Assembly (NCBI GenBank): GCA_002926195.1
Contig: MZXQ01000097.1
Location: 1-32,821, forward strand
Source of the DNA: Candidatus Methanomarinus sp. HR1
GTDB lineage: Archaea; Halobacteriota; Methanosarcinia; Methanosarcinales; Methanocomedenaceae
Direction: 5' to 3'
Length of the DNA: 32,821 bases
Shown here: positions 1-8,126 of the stretch, in pieces
Layout of the letters: each line of letters opens with the position of its first letter
Numbering within the stretch: the stretch's first letter is position 1
Translations under genes and position numbers: made by a program
The notes under the pieces: model-generated
The model's database searches: none
Told to the model about the DNA's origin: nothing
What the model saw: the letters and a program-made list of their open reading frames with translations, nothing else

Positions 1-772
1 GTATAATGCCTGCATAAAGGATAGTTGAAGACCCACCTGATTTTGACTCACTGATCTCAATGCAAACCTGGTCAAATGAAGGACTTACCCAGTTATATTT
101 CTTCAGATTATTGGCCCCTTCAACAAGATCTGGTTCTATTTCCACTCCATCACCGTCAGTTATCGTGATCCCGGTATTTTCCGGTTGTATGGTATTAATG
201 ACTAACGCATACATACCTGTCATAGGTACATAATTATAATTCACAGTCGGAGGAACTGTTATTTTCTTAATAAAATCAATTGATCCCTCTTTTTCCATAT
301 CAGGATCTACTGGTACCATATACTCCAGATGATACATAGATGGCATACCCATACTGCTCTGGATTGAATCATCCCATCCGATAATATTATCATCGACCTG
401 GAATGATGTAATAGCAATACCCTGGCTATCCATTGCCATGGTATTTTTCGTTACTACCAGATTAAATGCATCATCCTGCAGCCATGTGTAAATAGGTCCT
501 GTATAATTTTGTGTACCAACATTCCTGAATATAATTGTCTCGCTTACTGTCAAATAACCTTCATTTTTCAGGTGATCGACTTCAATTAAATGCTGAACAA
601 TAATTATTTCCACTACATTTGATGATATGGATGTATTCCCCATCATACCAGTGCTATTACCGGTGCTATTATTAGATGCATAATGAGCAAATGCATAACC
701 TGATGGAAAAGAGCTTATCAATACTAAAATAAGTACTGTACTAAAGAATATTATTGATTTAATTGATGACAT
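1..772 (-). CDS. secreted protein of unknown function, 5' part only
   Basis: An open frame runs on the minus strand from ATG at 772 to the left edge with no stop, giving 257 visible residues; the C-terminus lies outside the window. The first ~29 residues form a clear signal peptide: a short polar start with one Lys, a long Ile/Phe/Leu/Val core, then SFPSGYAFA before a Ser/Asn/Thr-rich stretch. The following part looks like an extracellular beta-rich domain, with a segment of the type HLKNEGYLTVSETIIFRNVG and many Asn-X-Thr/Ser sites. I do not recognise the family. A TATA-like GTTATATAC (minus strand) at 96-104 beyond position 700, i.e. 796-804, lies about 28 bases upstream of the ATG, so the transcript is probably leaderless. 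It is divergent from ahbB. Export is well supported; the function is unknown. Confidence 0.75.
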   Translation of the reverse strand, partial: MSSIKSIIFFSTVLILVLISSFPSGYAFAHYASNNSTGNSTGMMGNTSISSNVVEIIIVQHLIEVDHLKNEGYLTVSETIIFRNVGTQNYTGPIYTWLQDDAFNLVVTKNTMAMDSQGIAITSFQVDDNIIGWDDSIQSSMGMPSMYHLEYMVPVDPDMEKEGSIDFIKKITVPPTVNYNYVPMTGMYALVINTIQPENTGITITDGDGVEIEPDLVEGANNLKKYNWVSPSFDQVCIEISESKSGGSSTILYAGII

Positions 773-927
773 TGACCTGTATTTCTTTTTTTATAGTATA
801 TAACTTATGGGGTTATATTCGTGTAAACGCTCACTTCATTTAAGTTAACCAGGATTTATTGATGGACATTAGTTTCATGAATAATTATAAGGACAATCAT
901 TTTAATATAATAATACAACGATGACAT
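773..927. promoter_or_regulatory. divergent promoter region
   Basis: This 155-base AT-rich spacer separates the minus-strand secreted protein from plus-strand ahbB. On the minus strand GTTATATAC (796-804) is placed for a leaderless transcript. On the plus strand, AT-rich TATA-like stretches lie near 884-890 and 902-911, and no Shine-Dalgarno sequence precedes the ATG at 928. The box positions are inferred from archaeal promoter spacing only. Confidence 0.4.
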
Positions 928-1386
928 ATGGATAGCATTGACAGACAAATAATAAAACTCACCCAGGACGGTATTTCAATAGAATCCGAACCATTTAAAG
1001 AAATTGCCAGGCATTTGAACATATCAGAGAATGAGGTCATCCAGCGAATAAAGCATTTGCAGTATCAAGGAGTGATCAGGCGTTTCGGTGCATCCATAGG
1101 ACACAGAGTAATAGGAATTACTGCCAATGCTATGTGTACCTGGAATGTACCTGATGAACGAGTAGAAGATATTGGAGCTATCATGGCTGGATTTACTGAA
1201 GTGACCCACTGTTATGAAAGACCGAAAAATAAGGAGTGGCCCTTTAATCTCTATACTATGGTTCATGCCTATACCCATAGTGAATGCGAAAAAATTGCCG
1301 CCCAGATTTCCAGTGCTACTGGTATTACAGATTATAAAATACTGTTCAGTGAGAAGGAATTCAAGAAGACAGGTGTCAGAATTTGA
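928..1386 (+). CDS. ahbB: siroheme decarboxylase subunit AhbB
   Basis: This is an Lrp/AsnC-like protein of 152 residues with an N-terminal helix-turn-helix and a C-terminal sensor-type domain. The combination of RRFGASIGHR, NAMCTWNVP, HCYERP, EWPFNLYTM and the terminal LFSEKEFKKTGVR marks the AhbB/NirGH-like siroheme decarboxylase family rather than a transcription factor. Family knowledge: AhbA and AhbB together decarboxylate siroheme to didecarboxysiroheme, the first step of the archaeal and sulfate-reducer route to haem. The stop overlaps the TTG start of precorrin-2 dehydrogenase, indicating translational coupling. No ahbA is visible next to it; the upstream gene is divergent and unrelated. 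AhbB is preferred over AhbA because of the HCY and KKTG motifs. Confidence 0.85.
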   Translation: MDSIDRQIIKLTQDGISIESEPFKEIARHLNISENEVIQRIKHLQYQGVIRRFGASIGHRVIGITANAMCTWNVPDERVEDIGAIMAGFTEVTHCYERPKNKEWPFNLYTMVHAYTHSECEKIAAQISSATGITDYKILFSEKEFKKTGVRI

Positions 1387-2045
1387 AGAATGATTTACCC
1401 CAACTCCTGCCTCTTATGATAAATATGGAGCATAAGAAGGTGGTAATATTTGGCGGGGGACAGGTTGGAGAAAGAAAAGCCAGCCTGTTTGTTAAATATG
1501 CTCCTACAACTCTCATAAGCCGCAGTTTTACTTCAAGAATACATGATCTTGAGAAGCAGGGTCTTGAGTTGATCAGGGTCAATACGCTATCTGATAATGA
1601 AATACTGGATTATATTAATGGTGCCTTTATTGTAATTCCAGCAACAAGTGACAGGAAATTAAATAAAAAGATTGCTAATCTGGCTCATTCGAACAGGTGT
1701 CTGGTAAATTCAGTGGACGGACTGGATGATCTGGCAGTTCCGTCAATTATCAAGAGAGGTAATATCACTTTAGCTATCTCTACACAGGGAGCAAGTCCTG
1801 CCCTGTCCAAATTCATACGGCTGAAGATCGAAGAGACCATTCCGGATAATGCTGAGTTTGAAGATATGGTGCGGTTATTGAAAGAGATGAGGGAAATATT
1901 AAAAACTAAAGTGACTAACCAGAAGGATAGAGCCAGTATTTTATGGGACATCCTGGAAGATGAGGAAGTCTGGAAGGCATTGGGTGAGTCATATGAGGTG
2001 GCATTTGATGTTGCCAGAAAACATATGGAACAAAATCCTCGCTAA
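1383..2045 (+). CDS. precorrin-2 dehydrogenase / sirohydrochlorin ferrochelatase-like (SirC/Met8 family)
   Basis: 220 residues. The N-terminal Rossmann segment VVIFGGGQVGERKA (about residues 19-32) binds NAD, and VNSVDGLDDLAVPSIIKRGN followed by AISTQGASPALSKFIR is the characteristic catalytic half of the CysG-N/Met8/SirC family, with the conserved Asp in the VD motif. The family oxidises precorrin-2 to sirohydrochlorin and some members also insert iron, yielding the siroheme used by AhbAB. The start is TTG at 1383, overlapping the ahbB stop (TTGA); AGGTG about eight bases upstream serves as ribosome binding site. A later ATG at 1416 is possible but would cut into the N-terminus. The coupling to ahbB fits the siroheme-to-haem pathway. 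Confidence 0.88.
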   Translation: MKNDLPQLLPLMINMEHKKVVIFGGGQVGERKASLFVKYAPTTLISRSFTSRIHDLEKQGLELIRVNTLSDNEILDYINGAFIVIPATSDRKLNKKIANLAHSNRCLVNSVDGLDDLAVPSIIKRGNITLAISTQGASPALSKFIRLKIEETIPDNAEFEDMVRLLKEMREILKTKVTNQKDRASILWDILEDEEVWKALGESYEVAFDVARKHMEQNPR

Positions 2046-2119
2046 GGCCCGGATTTTGTTCTGTGTTAAATTCACAAGTTTTATTATTATAAAAAATAAT
2101 CATCATCAATGGTTGTACC

Positions 2120-4069
2120 ATGAAAAAACTGCTACCACTTGTGATTATGATTATCATAATATCACTATTGATCACATTTTCCGGATGTATAAAAAAAGCT
2201 GATGACCAAATTCCAGTACCATCTGAGCCATTGAATATTAGCAATGTAACAACAAAATGGGATCTTTCATTTTTATTTAATAGCAGAGTAGAAGCAGATA
2301 AAGAAGTGATGAGACTGGTAAAAATAGAGTTCGAATTAGAAGACAAATATATTAACAATTATTTCCGCCCTCAGTTCCAAACCTTAAAAGGCGAGGTTTT
2401 AATGGAGTATTTAGAAGAAGAAGAATATTATTTAGAATCTTTTGAGGCCTTATGGCAATATGCATTTGCTCAACACAGTCTAAATGTTAATGACCCGTAT
2501 TTTAATAACCTTCTCTCGGATATGCAGGATTTAAGCACAAAACACGATGAAGCTACATCCTTTGTTGAAGTAAAGCTCACATCTATTTCAGAAGATGAAT
2601 GGGATCGGATATTTAGTGAAGAACCGGGACTGGAGAAATATAGACCCTACCTGGAATCCAATTATATAAGGTATAAAGATCATAGACCTCATAATGAAAA
2701 CCACAATGCATATCTTACCGAAATTATAAATCAACTGATGAAACTTGAAACAATTGCAACAACAGAAATTACTAATAACGTTACTAAGCCTGGAAATATA
2801 ACTCTTGATAATGGGGAAGAATATGCAATTAATTCACAATCCTTTTATTTTCTTCTTTATACTGATAATAATCGAAAAAACAGAGAGAAATGTTACAATA
2901 AAAGATTTGATCATTTGATCAATGAATCTGATAAAATGGCAGAACTCTACAATGAAAAATCAAAATTAGATGACAAACATGCAAGAGAATTGAATTACAC
3001 TGATGCCTTTGAAGCCAGCTTGTTTTGTTCCTATCTTGAAAAAGAACAAATTGATGATATGAATTCGGTTTTAAAAAAACGGAAAAATGTATTTGACGAA
3101 TATTTTGAGTTCAAAAGGAATAAACTCGGACTTGATCAATTAAGACCTTATGATATTTACCTACATTTATCAGAAGAACCGATCCAGTATTGCAATTACA
3201 CTGATGCACTGCTTGATATACAACAATCCTATTCTTCGATGGATCCTGAATTTAATCGAATTTTCATACAAACCGTAACCGGTAATTGTATAGATGTTTA
3301 TCCAAATCCTGAAAATGGGAAACAGTCGGGTGGTTATTGCTTTGGTCCCTGTAAGGAAGATACATTTCCACTAATTTTTTTGAACTATAACGGATTAATC
3401 TCAGATAAAAAATCAATTACCCGTAAAATGGGTTATGGATTTTATTTTTATTTGGTGTACAATAACGTTGACTATCTTTATTGTGACGGTACAACATATG
3501 AGATGGAGATTCCTTCTACCTTCAATGAAGAGTTATTTATTGATTATATCATTAACAATAAAAGTAATGAAACAGTAGTTTCTATGCTGTCCCAGCATAT
3601 CGAAGATTATTATAGCTATTTCACTACCCAACCTTTGATCACAGAATTTGAATACGAGGCACATAGATTATGTTCTAAGCAGGATAATATTAGCGGTGCT
3701 GATCTTAACTCATTGTGGACAAATCTGTCAAAGGAATATAGGAATGAAAAAATAAAATATTATGATGAGGATTCAGCAGAATGGATACTTTTTAAACATA
3801 TTTATTTTACATACAATTATCATACATATAATTACGCAATTTCAAAGGCGATAACCCTCTCTCTTTTTAAACAATATAAAGAGGACCCACAAAAATTCAA
3901 TGAGAATTATATAGAATATCTAAAAGCAGGTACAACGATCACTCCACAGGAAAAATTAAAGAAATATTTTAATATCAAAATAGATGAAAAACTATTTGAA
4001 GATGCAATGGACGTTGTAGAATCAAGAGTAAATACACTGATAGAACTTGAAAAAGAAACTGTCGAGTAA
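2120..4069 (+). CDS. lipoprotein related to M3 oligoendopeptidase F, zinc site lost (pseudo-peptidase)
   Basis: 649 residues. The N-terminus has a Lys-Lys start, an Ile/Leu-rich core and a lipobox ending in Cys23 (ITFSGC), so it is probably a membrane-anchored extracytoplasmic lipoprotein. The body follows the PepF/M3 family from end to end: WDLSFLF near the start, KYRPYLES, a helical middle, KRNKLGLDQLRPYDIY, the IDVYPNPENGKQSGGY stretch, IPSTFNEELF, and the C-terminal HIYFTYNYHTYNYAIS and GTTITPQEKLKKYF blocks. The catalytic TLxHExGHxxH segment, however, reads SITRKMGYGFYFYL: the two zinc His and the general-base Glu are replaced (Arg435, Lys436, Tyr439). A Glu at 463, in the place of the third ligand, remains. 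The frame is intact, so this looks like a non-catalytic binding protein rather than a decayed gene. It splits the tetrapyrrole genes and is more AT-rich than they are. Confidence 0.75.
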   Translation: MKKLLPLVIMIIIISLLITFSGCIKKADDQIPVPSEPLNISNVTTKWDLSFLFNSRVEADKEVMRLVKIEFELEDKYINNYFRPQFQTLKGEVLMEYLEEEEYYLESFEALWQYAFAQHSLNVNDPYFNNLLSDMQDLSTKHDEATSFVEVKLTSISEDEWDRIFSEEPGLEKYRPYLESNYIRYKDHRPHNENHNAYLTEIINQLMKLETIATTEITNNVTKPGNITLDNGEEYAINSQSFYFLLYTDNNRKNREKCYNKRFDHLINESDKMAELYNEKSKLDDKHARELNYTDAFEASLFCSYLEKEQIDDMNSVLKKRKNVFDEYFEFKRNKLGLDQLRPYDIYLHLSEEPIQYCNYTDALLDIQQSYSSMDPEFNRIFIQTVTGNCIDVYPNPENGKQSGGYCFGPCKEDTFPLIFLNYNGLISDKKSITRKMGYGFYFYLVYNNVDYLYCDGTTYEMEIPSTFNEELFIDYIINNKSNETVVSMLSQHIEDYYSYFTTQPLITEFEYEAHRLCSKQDNISGADLNSLWTNLSKEYRNEKIKYYDEDSAEWILFKHIYFTYNYHTYNYAISKAITLSLFKQYKEDPQKFNENYIEYLKAGTTITPQEKLKKYFNIKIDEKLFEDAMDVVESRVNTLIELEKETVE

Positions 4070-4113
4070 AACGTTAGTTTTATTTGGGTAGCAAGGCTAT
4101 AATAACACATCAT

Positions 4114-5379
4114 ATGACTGAAATTTCAAGTATGCTAATAACCCATGTAACAGCCAATGTTGAAGATATTGAAAAACTTCATGCATGGCACGGTGGTGTG
4201 GATAAAATTTTGCGTATGCTGCATGCAAACGAACAGGTATTGGAATGTGCTATGCTTATGACCTGCAACAGGGTTGAAGTTTATGTGGTCTCGCCCAAAG
4301 GCAGTAAAATGCTTTTAAAATTTGCAAAAAAGATGAATGTACCAGACCGAATCGTGGATTTCCTTGATCACGAAGAGTCCATCCGTCATTTAATACGAGT
4401 TGCTTCAGGCATGGAATCTATGATCGTAGGAGAGGACCAGATCCTGGGTCAGGTAAAAGACCTGTATAATATTGCAAAAAAGACGGGAAGCACTGGAAAG
4501 ATGCTGGATACGGCATTTAACAAGGCTATACATGTGGGTAAAAGGGTCAGGAATGAGACAGCCATTAATAAGGGATCGGTATCTATCGGCTCCGCAGCCG
4601 TAGAACTGGCAGAAGAAGTGATGGTTGATCTTAAAGGAAAGACCGTTATGATTATCGGGGCCGGAGAGATGGGAACCTTGGTAGCTAAAGCTCTGGCAAA
4701 CAAGAACATTAATGCCTTATATGTCGCCAACCGCACTTTTGAGCGGGCCGTGGAATTAGCAGATGAACTTAGTGGGACTGCGATAGCGTATGATATGATC
4801 TCTGACTACATAGGGGAATCTGATGTAGTGATCAGTGCAACTGCTGCACCACACCTGGTAATTACTAAAGATATAATAGAAAATAGTTTATCCGAACGTG
4901 ATCAGGATATTCTGCTTATCGACATTGCCAACCCGAGAGATATCGAAGAATCAGTAGTCCAAATACAGGCAGTCAAACTGTTTAATATTGACAGTCTAAA
5001 AAGCATCAGCGAAAAGAACTTAAGAAAACGCCGTGATGAAATACCCAGGGTGAAGAAGATAATTGAGGAGGAAATGGAACTTCTCAATAAACAATATAAA
5101 CGTCAAAAAGCTGATAAAGTTATTGCAGGTTTATATAATATAATAGAAGAAATACGCACCACCCAACGGGATGTTGCCATTAACAAATTGAGTGCCTACC
5201 ATAACCTGGGAGAAATTGAACGTGAAGTACTTAACGACCTTACTCATTCGGTAGCCAATAAGATACTGGCAGAACCTACCAAAAAACTGCGCAATGCAGC
5301 AGAACATGATAATGAGCTGTTTCTCAATACTGTGGCTGAATTGTTCGAGCTTAATGATAATAAAATTGATGAAAAATAA
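4114..5379 (+). CDS. hemA: glutamyl-tRNA reductase
   Basis: Reduces glutamyl-tRNA(Glu) to glutamate-1-semialdehyde, the first step of C5 tetrapyrrole synthesis. The catalytic Cys is in MTCNRVEVY; GMESMIVGEDQILGQVK is the conserved substrate-domain block; MIIGAGEMGTLVAKAL is the NADPH-binding Rossmann motif; the C-terminal third is the helical dimerisation domain. With the ATG at 4114 the protein is 421 residues, normal for the family. The frame stays open back to a TTG at 4084, and another ATG lies at 4132; 4114 gives the best fit to the usual N-terminus but no strong ribosome binding site decides it. It sits 44 bases after the lipoprotein gene and 18 bases before hemB, so hemA and hemB are probably co-transcribed. 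Confidence 0.93.
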   Translation: MTEISSMLITHVTANVEDIEKLHAWHGGVDKILRMLHANEQVLECAMLMTCNRVEVYVVSPKGSKMLLKFAKKMNVPDRIVDFLDHEESIRHLIRVASGMESMIVGEDQILGQVKDLYNIAKKTGSTGKMLDTAFNKAIHVGKRVRNETAINKGSVSIGSAAVELAEEVMVDLKGKTVMIIGAGEMGTLVAKALANKNINALYVANRTFERAVELADELSGTAIAYDMISDYIGESDVVISATAAPHLVITKDIIENSLSERDQDILLIDIANPRDIEESVVQIQAVKLFNIDSLKSISEKNLRKRRDEIPRVKKIIEEEMELLNKQYKRQKADKVIAGLYNIIEEIRTTQRDVAINKLSAYHNLGEIEREVLNDLTHSVANKILAEPTKKLRNAAEHDNELFLNTVAELFELNDNKIDEK

Positions 5380-5397
5380 TATTTCAGGTAAATTATT

Positions 5398-6378
5398 ATG
5401 TTTCCAATCACCAGACTAAGAAGACTCAGGGCACAAAAAATACGCAAAATGGTAAGAGAAACAGATCTTTCGGTAAATGACCTGATTGCGCCATTATTTG
5501 TAGATGAGAATATTACTGAGACAATGCCAATATCATCTATGCCCGGGATACAGAGAGAAACTCCGAAAAGTATAGTGGACGAAGCAAAGGCATTGGTTGA
5601 TCTGGAAATTCCGGCTATTGTCCTGTTTGGAATACCAGCACAAAAAAACGAGATGGGTAGTCATGCATGGGGAGATGATGATGTTATACAGAACGCTGTA
5701 CGGGATATCAAAAACGAAGTAGGTAGTGATATGGTAATTATCACAGACCTGTGTCTGTGTGAATATACTACCCACGGTCACTGCGGTATGGTGGATTATA
5801 AGACCGGTGAGGTACTGAATGACCCGACCCTCCCATTACTGGCCCAAACTGCGTTGAGCCATGTTAACGCAGGTGCTGATATAGTAGCTCCGTCAGGAAT
5901 GATGGATGGAATGATTAAAGCTATCCGTGAAGCTCTTGATCAGAATAGTTTTTTTAATACACCAATAATGTCATATGCTGCTAAATATTCCTCATCTTTC
6001 TACGGCCCTTTCAGGGAAGCTGCTGATTCTGGCTATCAATTCGGGGACCGCTCTACTTACCAGATGGACCCTGCCAACAGCAATGAAGCTCTTCGTGAGG
6101 TTGAACAGGATGTCCTGGAAGGAGCTGATATTGTAATGGTAAAACCTGCTTTACCGTACCTGGATATAATTTACAGGGTCAAGCATGAGTTCGGGATGCC
6201 TACGGCTGCCTATAATGTGAGCGGTGAATACTCTATGATAAAAGGAGCTGTTGAGCAAGGATGGTTAAATGAAAGTGCTATCATGGAATCCCTTATCTCA
6301 ATTAAACGGGCGGGTGCTGATATGATACTTACTTATTTTGCTAAAGAGGTAGCCAGGGATCTTAATGACTCAACTTGA
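5398..6378 (+). CDS. hemB: porphobilinogen synthase (delta-aminolevulinic acid dehydratase)
   Basis: Condenses two 5-aminolevulinate molecules to porphobilinogen in the cytoplasm. 326 residues, full length. The cysteine-rich metal site DLCLCEYTTHGHCG is intact, indicating a zinc-dependent enzyme. Both Schiff-base lysine regions are present: SYAAKYSSSFYGPFREA and VMVKPALPYLDI. The downstream deoxyhypusine synthase start (6365) overlaps the hemB end by 14 bases. The usual next genes in related archaea, hemL, hemC and hemD, do not follow here. Confidence 0.95.
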   Translation: MFPITRLRRLRAQKIRKMVRETDLSVNDLIAPLFVDENITETMPISSMPGIQRETPKSIVDEAKALVDLEIPAIVLFGIPAQKNEMGSHAWGDDDVIQNAVRDIKNEVGSDMVIITDLCLCEYTTHGHCGMVDYKTGEVLNDPTLPLLAQTALSHVNAGADIVAPSGMMDGMIKAIREALDQNSFFNTPIMSYAAKYSSSFYGPFREAADSGYQFGDRSTYQMDPANSNEALREVEQDVLEGADIVMVKPALPYLDIIYRVKHEFGMPTAAYNVSGEYSMIKGAVEQGWLNESAIMESLISIKRAGADMILTYFAKEVARDLNDST

Positions 6379-7303
6379 ATCACCCATCCGGCATGCTGTT
6401 ATCACTCCGGATATTTCTGTAACTGAACTGATAGATCAAATGAGCGGATGTGCATTCGGAGCAGGCCGGCTGGCAGAAGCAGTTGATATATATACTGCCA
6501 TGCTTAATGAGCGCGAATGTACCAGGTTCTTTGGTCTGGCAGGTGCTATGGTGCCTGCAGGTATGCGTAATATTATCAGTCATCTCATCAGGGAAGGCCA
6601 CATCGATGTACTGGTGACCACCGGAGCCAATATGGTACATGATGTTATTGAGGCTCTTGGATTACATCATTACAAAGGCAGCGACCTTGTAGATGATATA
6701 GAGTTAAAACACAACCAGGTGAATCGTATATATGATGTATTCCTTCCTGAGGAGCATTTTACTGATCTGGAGGATTTCTTACAGAGTACCTATTCACAAT
6801 TAAGTGATCAGACAATTTCCATAAGGGAATTGCTTACACATATAGGAAGTCATCTGGAAGATAAGGATTCCATATTAAAAAGCGCTTATGATGCTAATAT
6901 CCCGATCTACTGCCCGGCGTTGCAGGACTCTATTATCGGATTGCAGGCCTTTTTATTCAAACAGAACGCAAAACTGGTTGTGGATGCCTTTGCAGATATG
7001 AAGGAGTTTATGGATATATGTTACAATGCCACACGTACCGGTGCATTAATGGTGGGTGGAGGTGTACCCAAGAATTATATCTTACAAAGTATGCTTATTA
7101 CTCCGAATGATTTTGATTATGCTATCCAGCTAACCACAGACAGACCTGATCCCGGAGGGCTGAGCGGTGCCACACTGGAAGAAGCACAATCATGGGGTAA
7201 GGTAGGTGAACGTGCCAGGTCTATGACCATATACGGTGATGCTACTATTACCCTGCCGCTGCTTGTGGCTGCTACTATAAGCAGAATAGGAGAAATGAGA
7301 TGA
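6365..7303 (+). CDS. dys: deoxyhypusine synthase
   Basis: Transfers the aminobutyl group of spermidine to a lysine of translation factor aIF5A, the first step of hypusine formation. 312 residues. The NAD-binding region shows FFGLAGAMVPAGMRN and DVLVTTGANMVHDVIEALG; later come LMVGGGVPKNYI and SWGKVGERARSMTIYGDAT, where the Lys of SWGK corresponds to the active-site lysine of true deoxyhypusine synthases. This Lys argues against the related homospermidine or agmatine-using side branches, though these are hard to exclude by eye. The ATG at 6365 overlaps hemB by 14 bases, and the gene end overlaps the pyrF start by four bases (ATGA), so all are likely in one transcript. Confidence 0.85.
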   Translation: MTQLESPIRHAVITPDISVTELIDQMSGCAFGAGRLAEAVDIYTAMLNERECTRFFGLAGAMVPAGMRNIISHLIREGHIDVLVTTGANMVHDVIEALGLHHYKGSDLVDDIELKHNQVNRIYDVFLPEEHFTDLEDFLQSTYSQLSDQTISIRELLTHIGSHLEDKDSILKSAYDANIPIYCPALQDSIIGLQAFLFKQNAKLVVDAFADMKEFMDICYNATRTGALMVGGGVPKNYILQSMLITPNDFDYAIQLTTDRPDPGGLSGATLEEAQSWGKVGERARSMTIYGDATITLPLLVAATISRIGEMR

Positions 7304-7956
7304 AAAAAGATACCGGACTAATACTGGCACTGGATGTAACAGACAGGGACAGTGCTCTGTCTATTGTAGAGGATACAGTTTCCTGTCTTGATGCAGTGAA
7401 GGTAGGGTATCCGCTGATATTAAGTACCGGACTTTCAATTATTGATCAGCTCCGTGATATATCACATGTACCTGTTATTGCAGATCTCAAAGTGGCAGAC
7501 ATACCTAATACTAATCATTTGATCCTGCAGCAGGCATACCGTGCAGGGGCATCGGGAGTAATAGTACATGCCTTTACCGGACAGGATAGTCTTATGGCCT
7601 GTACTAAAGAGGCGCGAAAGTGGAAACGGGATGTATTTGCAGTAACACAGATGAGTCATCCCGGAGCTGAAGATTTTCTGGTAGATGCAGCAGAGGATAT
7701 GGCAAAAATGGCTGTTAACTGCCAGGCAACAGGAGTAGTAGCTCCGGCAACCAGGCCAAAGATGGTCAGAATGATACGGCAGATCATCGGTGATCTGATC
7801 ATCATCTCGCCAGGTGTAGGTGCCCAGGGTGGCAGTGCAGCAGATACCATACAGGCAGGTGCTGATTATGTGATCATAGGCAGGAGTATCTATCAATCGC
7901 ATGAACCTGGTGCTGCTGCAAAGCAGATAGTAGATGAGATATCATCAGCATTATAA
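7300..7956 (+). CDS. pyrF: orotidine 5'-phosphate decarboxylase
   Basis: Last step of UMP synthesis: decarboxylates OMP. The 218-residue TIM-barrel protein begins with LILALDVTDR (substrate Asp), has the catalytic DLKVADIPNTN segment with the Lys-Asp-Asp triad pattern, and ends with IISPGVGAQGG and ADYVIIGRSIY, which bind phosphate. Length is typical of archaeal enzymes. The ATG overlaps the deoxyhypusine synthase stop by four bases. It ends the plus-strand block that starts at ahbB; no strong terminator is seen in the following 170 bases. Confidence 0.95.
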   Translation: MKKDTGLILALDVTDRDSALSIVEDTVSCLDAVKVGYPLILSTGLSIIDQLRDISHVPVIADLKVADIPNTNHLILQQAYRAGASGVIVHAFTGQDSLMACTKEARKWKRDVFAVTQMSHPGAEDFLVDAAEDMAKMAVNCQATGVVAPATRPKMVRMIRQIIGDLIIISPGVGAQGGSAADTIQAGADYVIIGRSIYQSHEPGAAAKQIVDEISSAL

Positions 7957-8094
7957 GAGTATTAATAATATGTGTCAATGATGATCCTATTAACTGAGCA
8001 ATAGATGAAGAGCCCTATGAGTACTGAGACACATATCTATTATCAACTTTGTTAAGGTCTGTGTTCTTTTAACCGGAGATACTGTACCACCAAT

Positions 8095-8103
8095 TTTATA
8101 TAC
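8095..8103 (+). promoter_or_regulatory. TATA box of the polyferredoxin gene
   Basis: TTTATATAC is centred about 28 bases upstream of the ATG at 8127. With the usual archaeal TATA-to-start distance, transcription begins within a few bases of the ATG, so the mRNA should be leaderless; indeed no Shine-Dalgarno sequence is present. The rest of the 7957-8126 spacer shows nothing recognisable. Confidence 0.55.
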
Positions 8104-8126
8104 ACCTCTTTAGAAAACATAATCCG

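Noticed and set aside
928..1386. Lrp/AsnC transcription regulator
   Set aside because: The HCYERP, NLYTM and KKTGVR motifs and the coupling to precorrin-2 dehydrogenase fit siroheme decarboxylase AhbB better.
2120..4069. Frameshifted or decayed peptidase pseudogene
   Set aside because: The frame is uninterrupted over 649 codons with lipobox and flanking family motifs intact; only the zinc motif is replaced.
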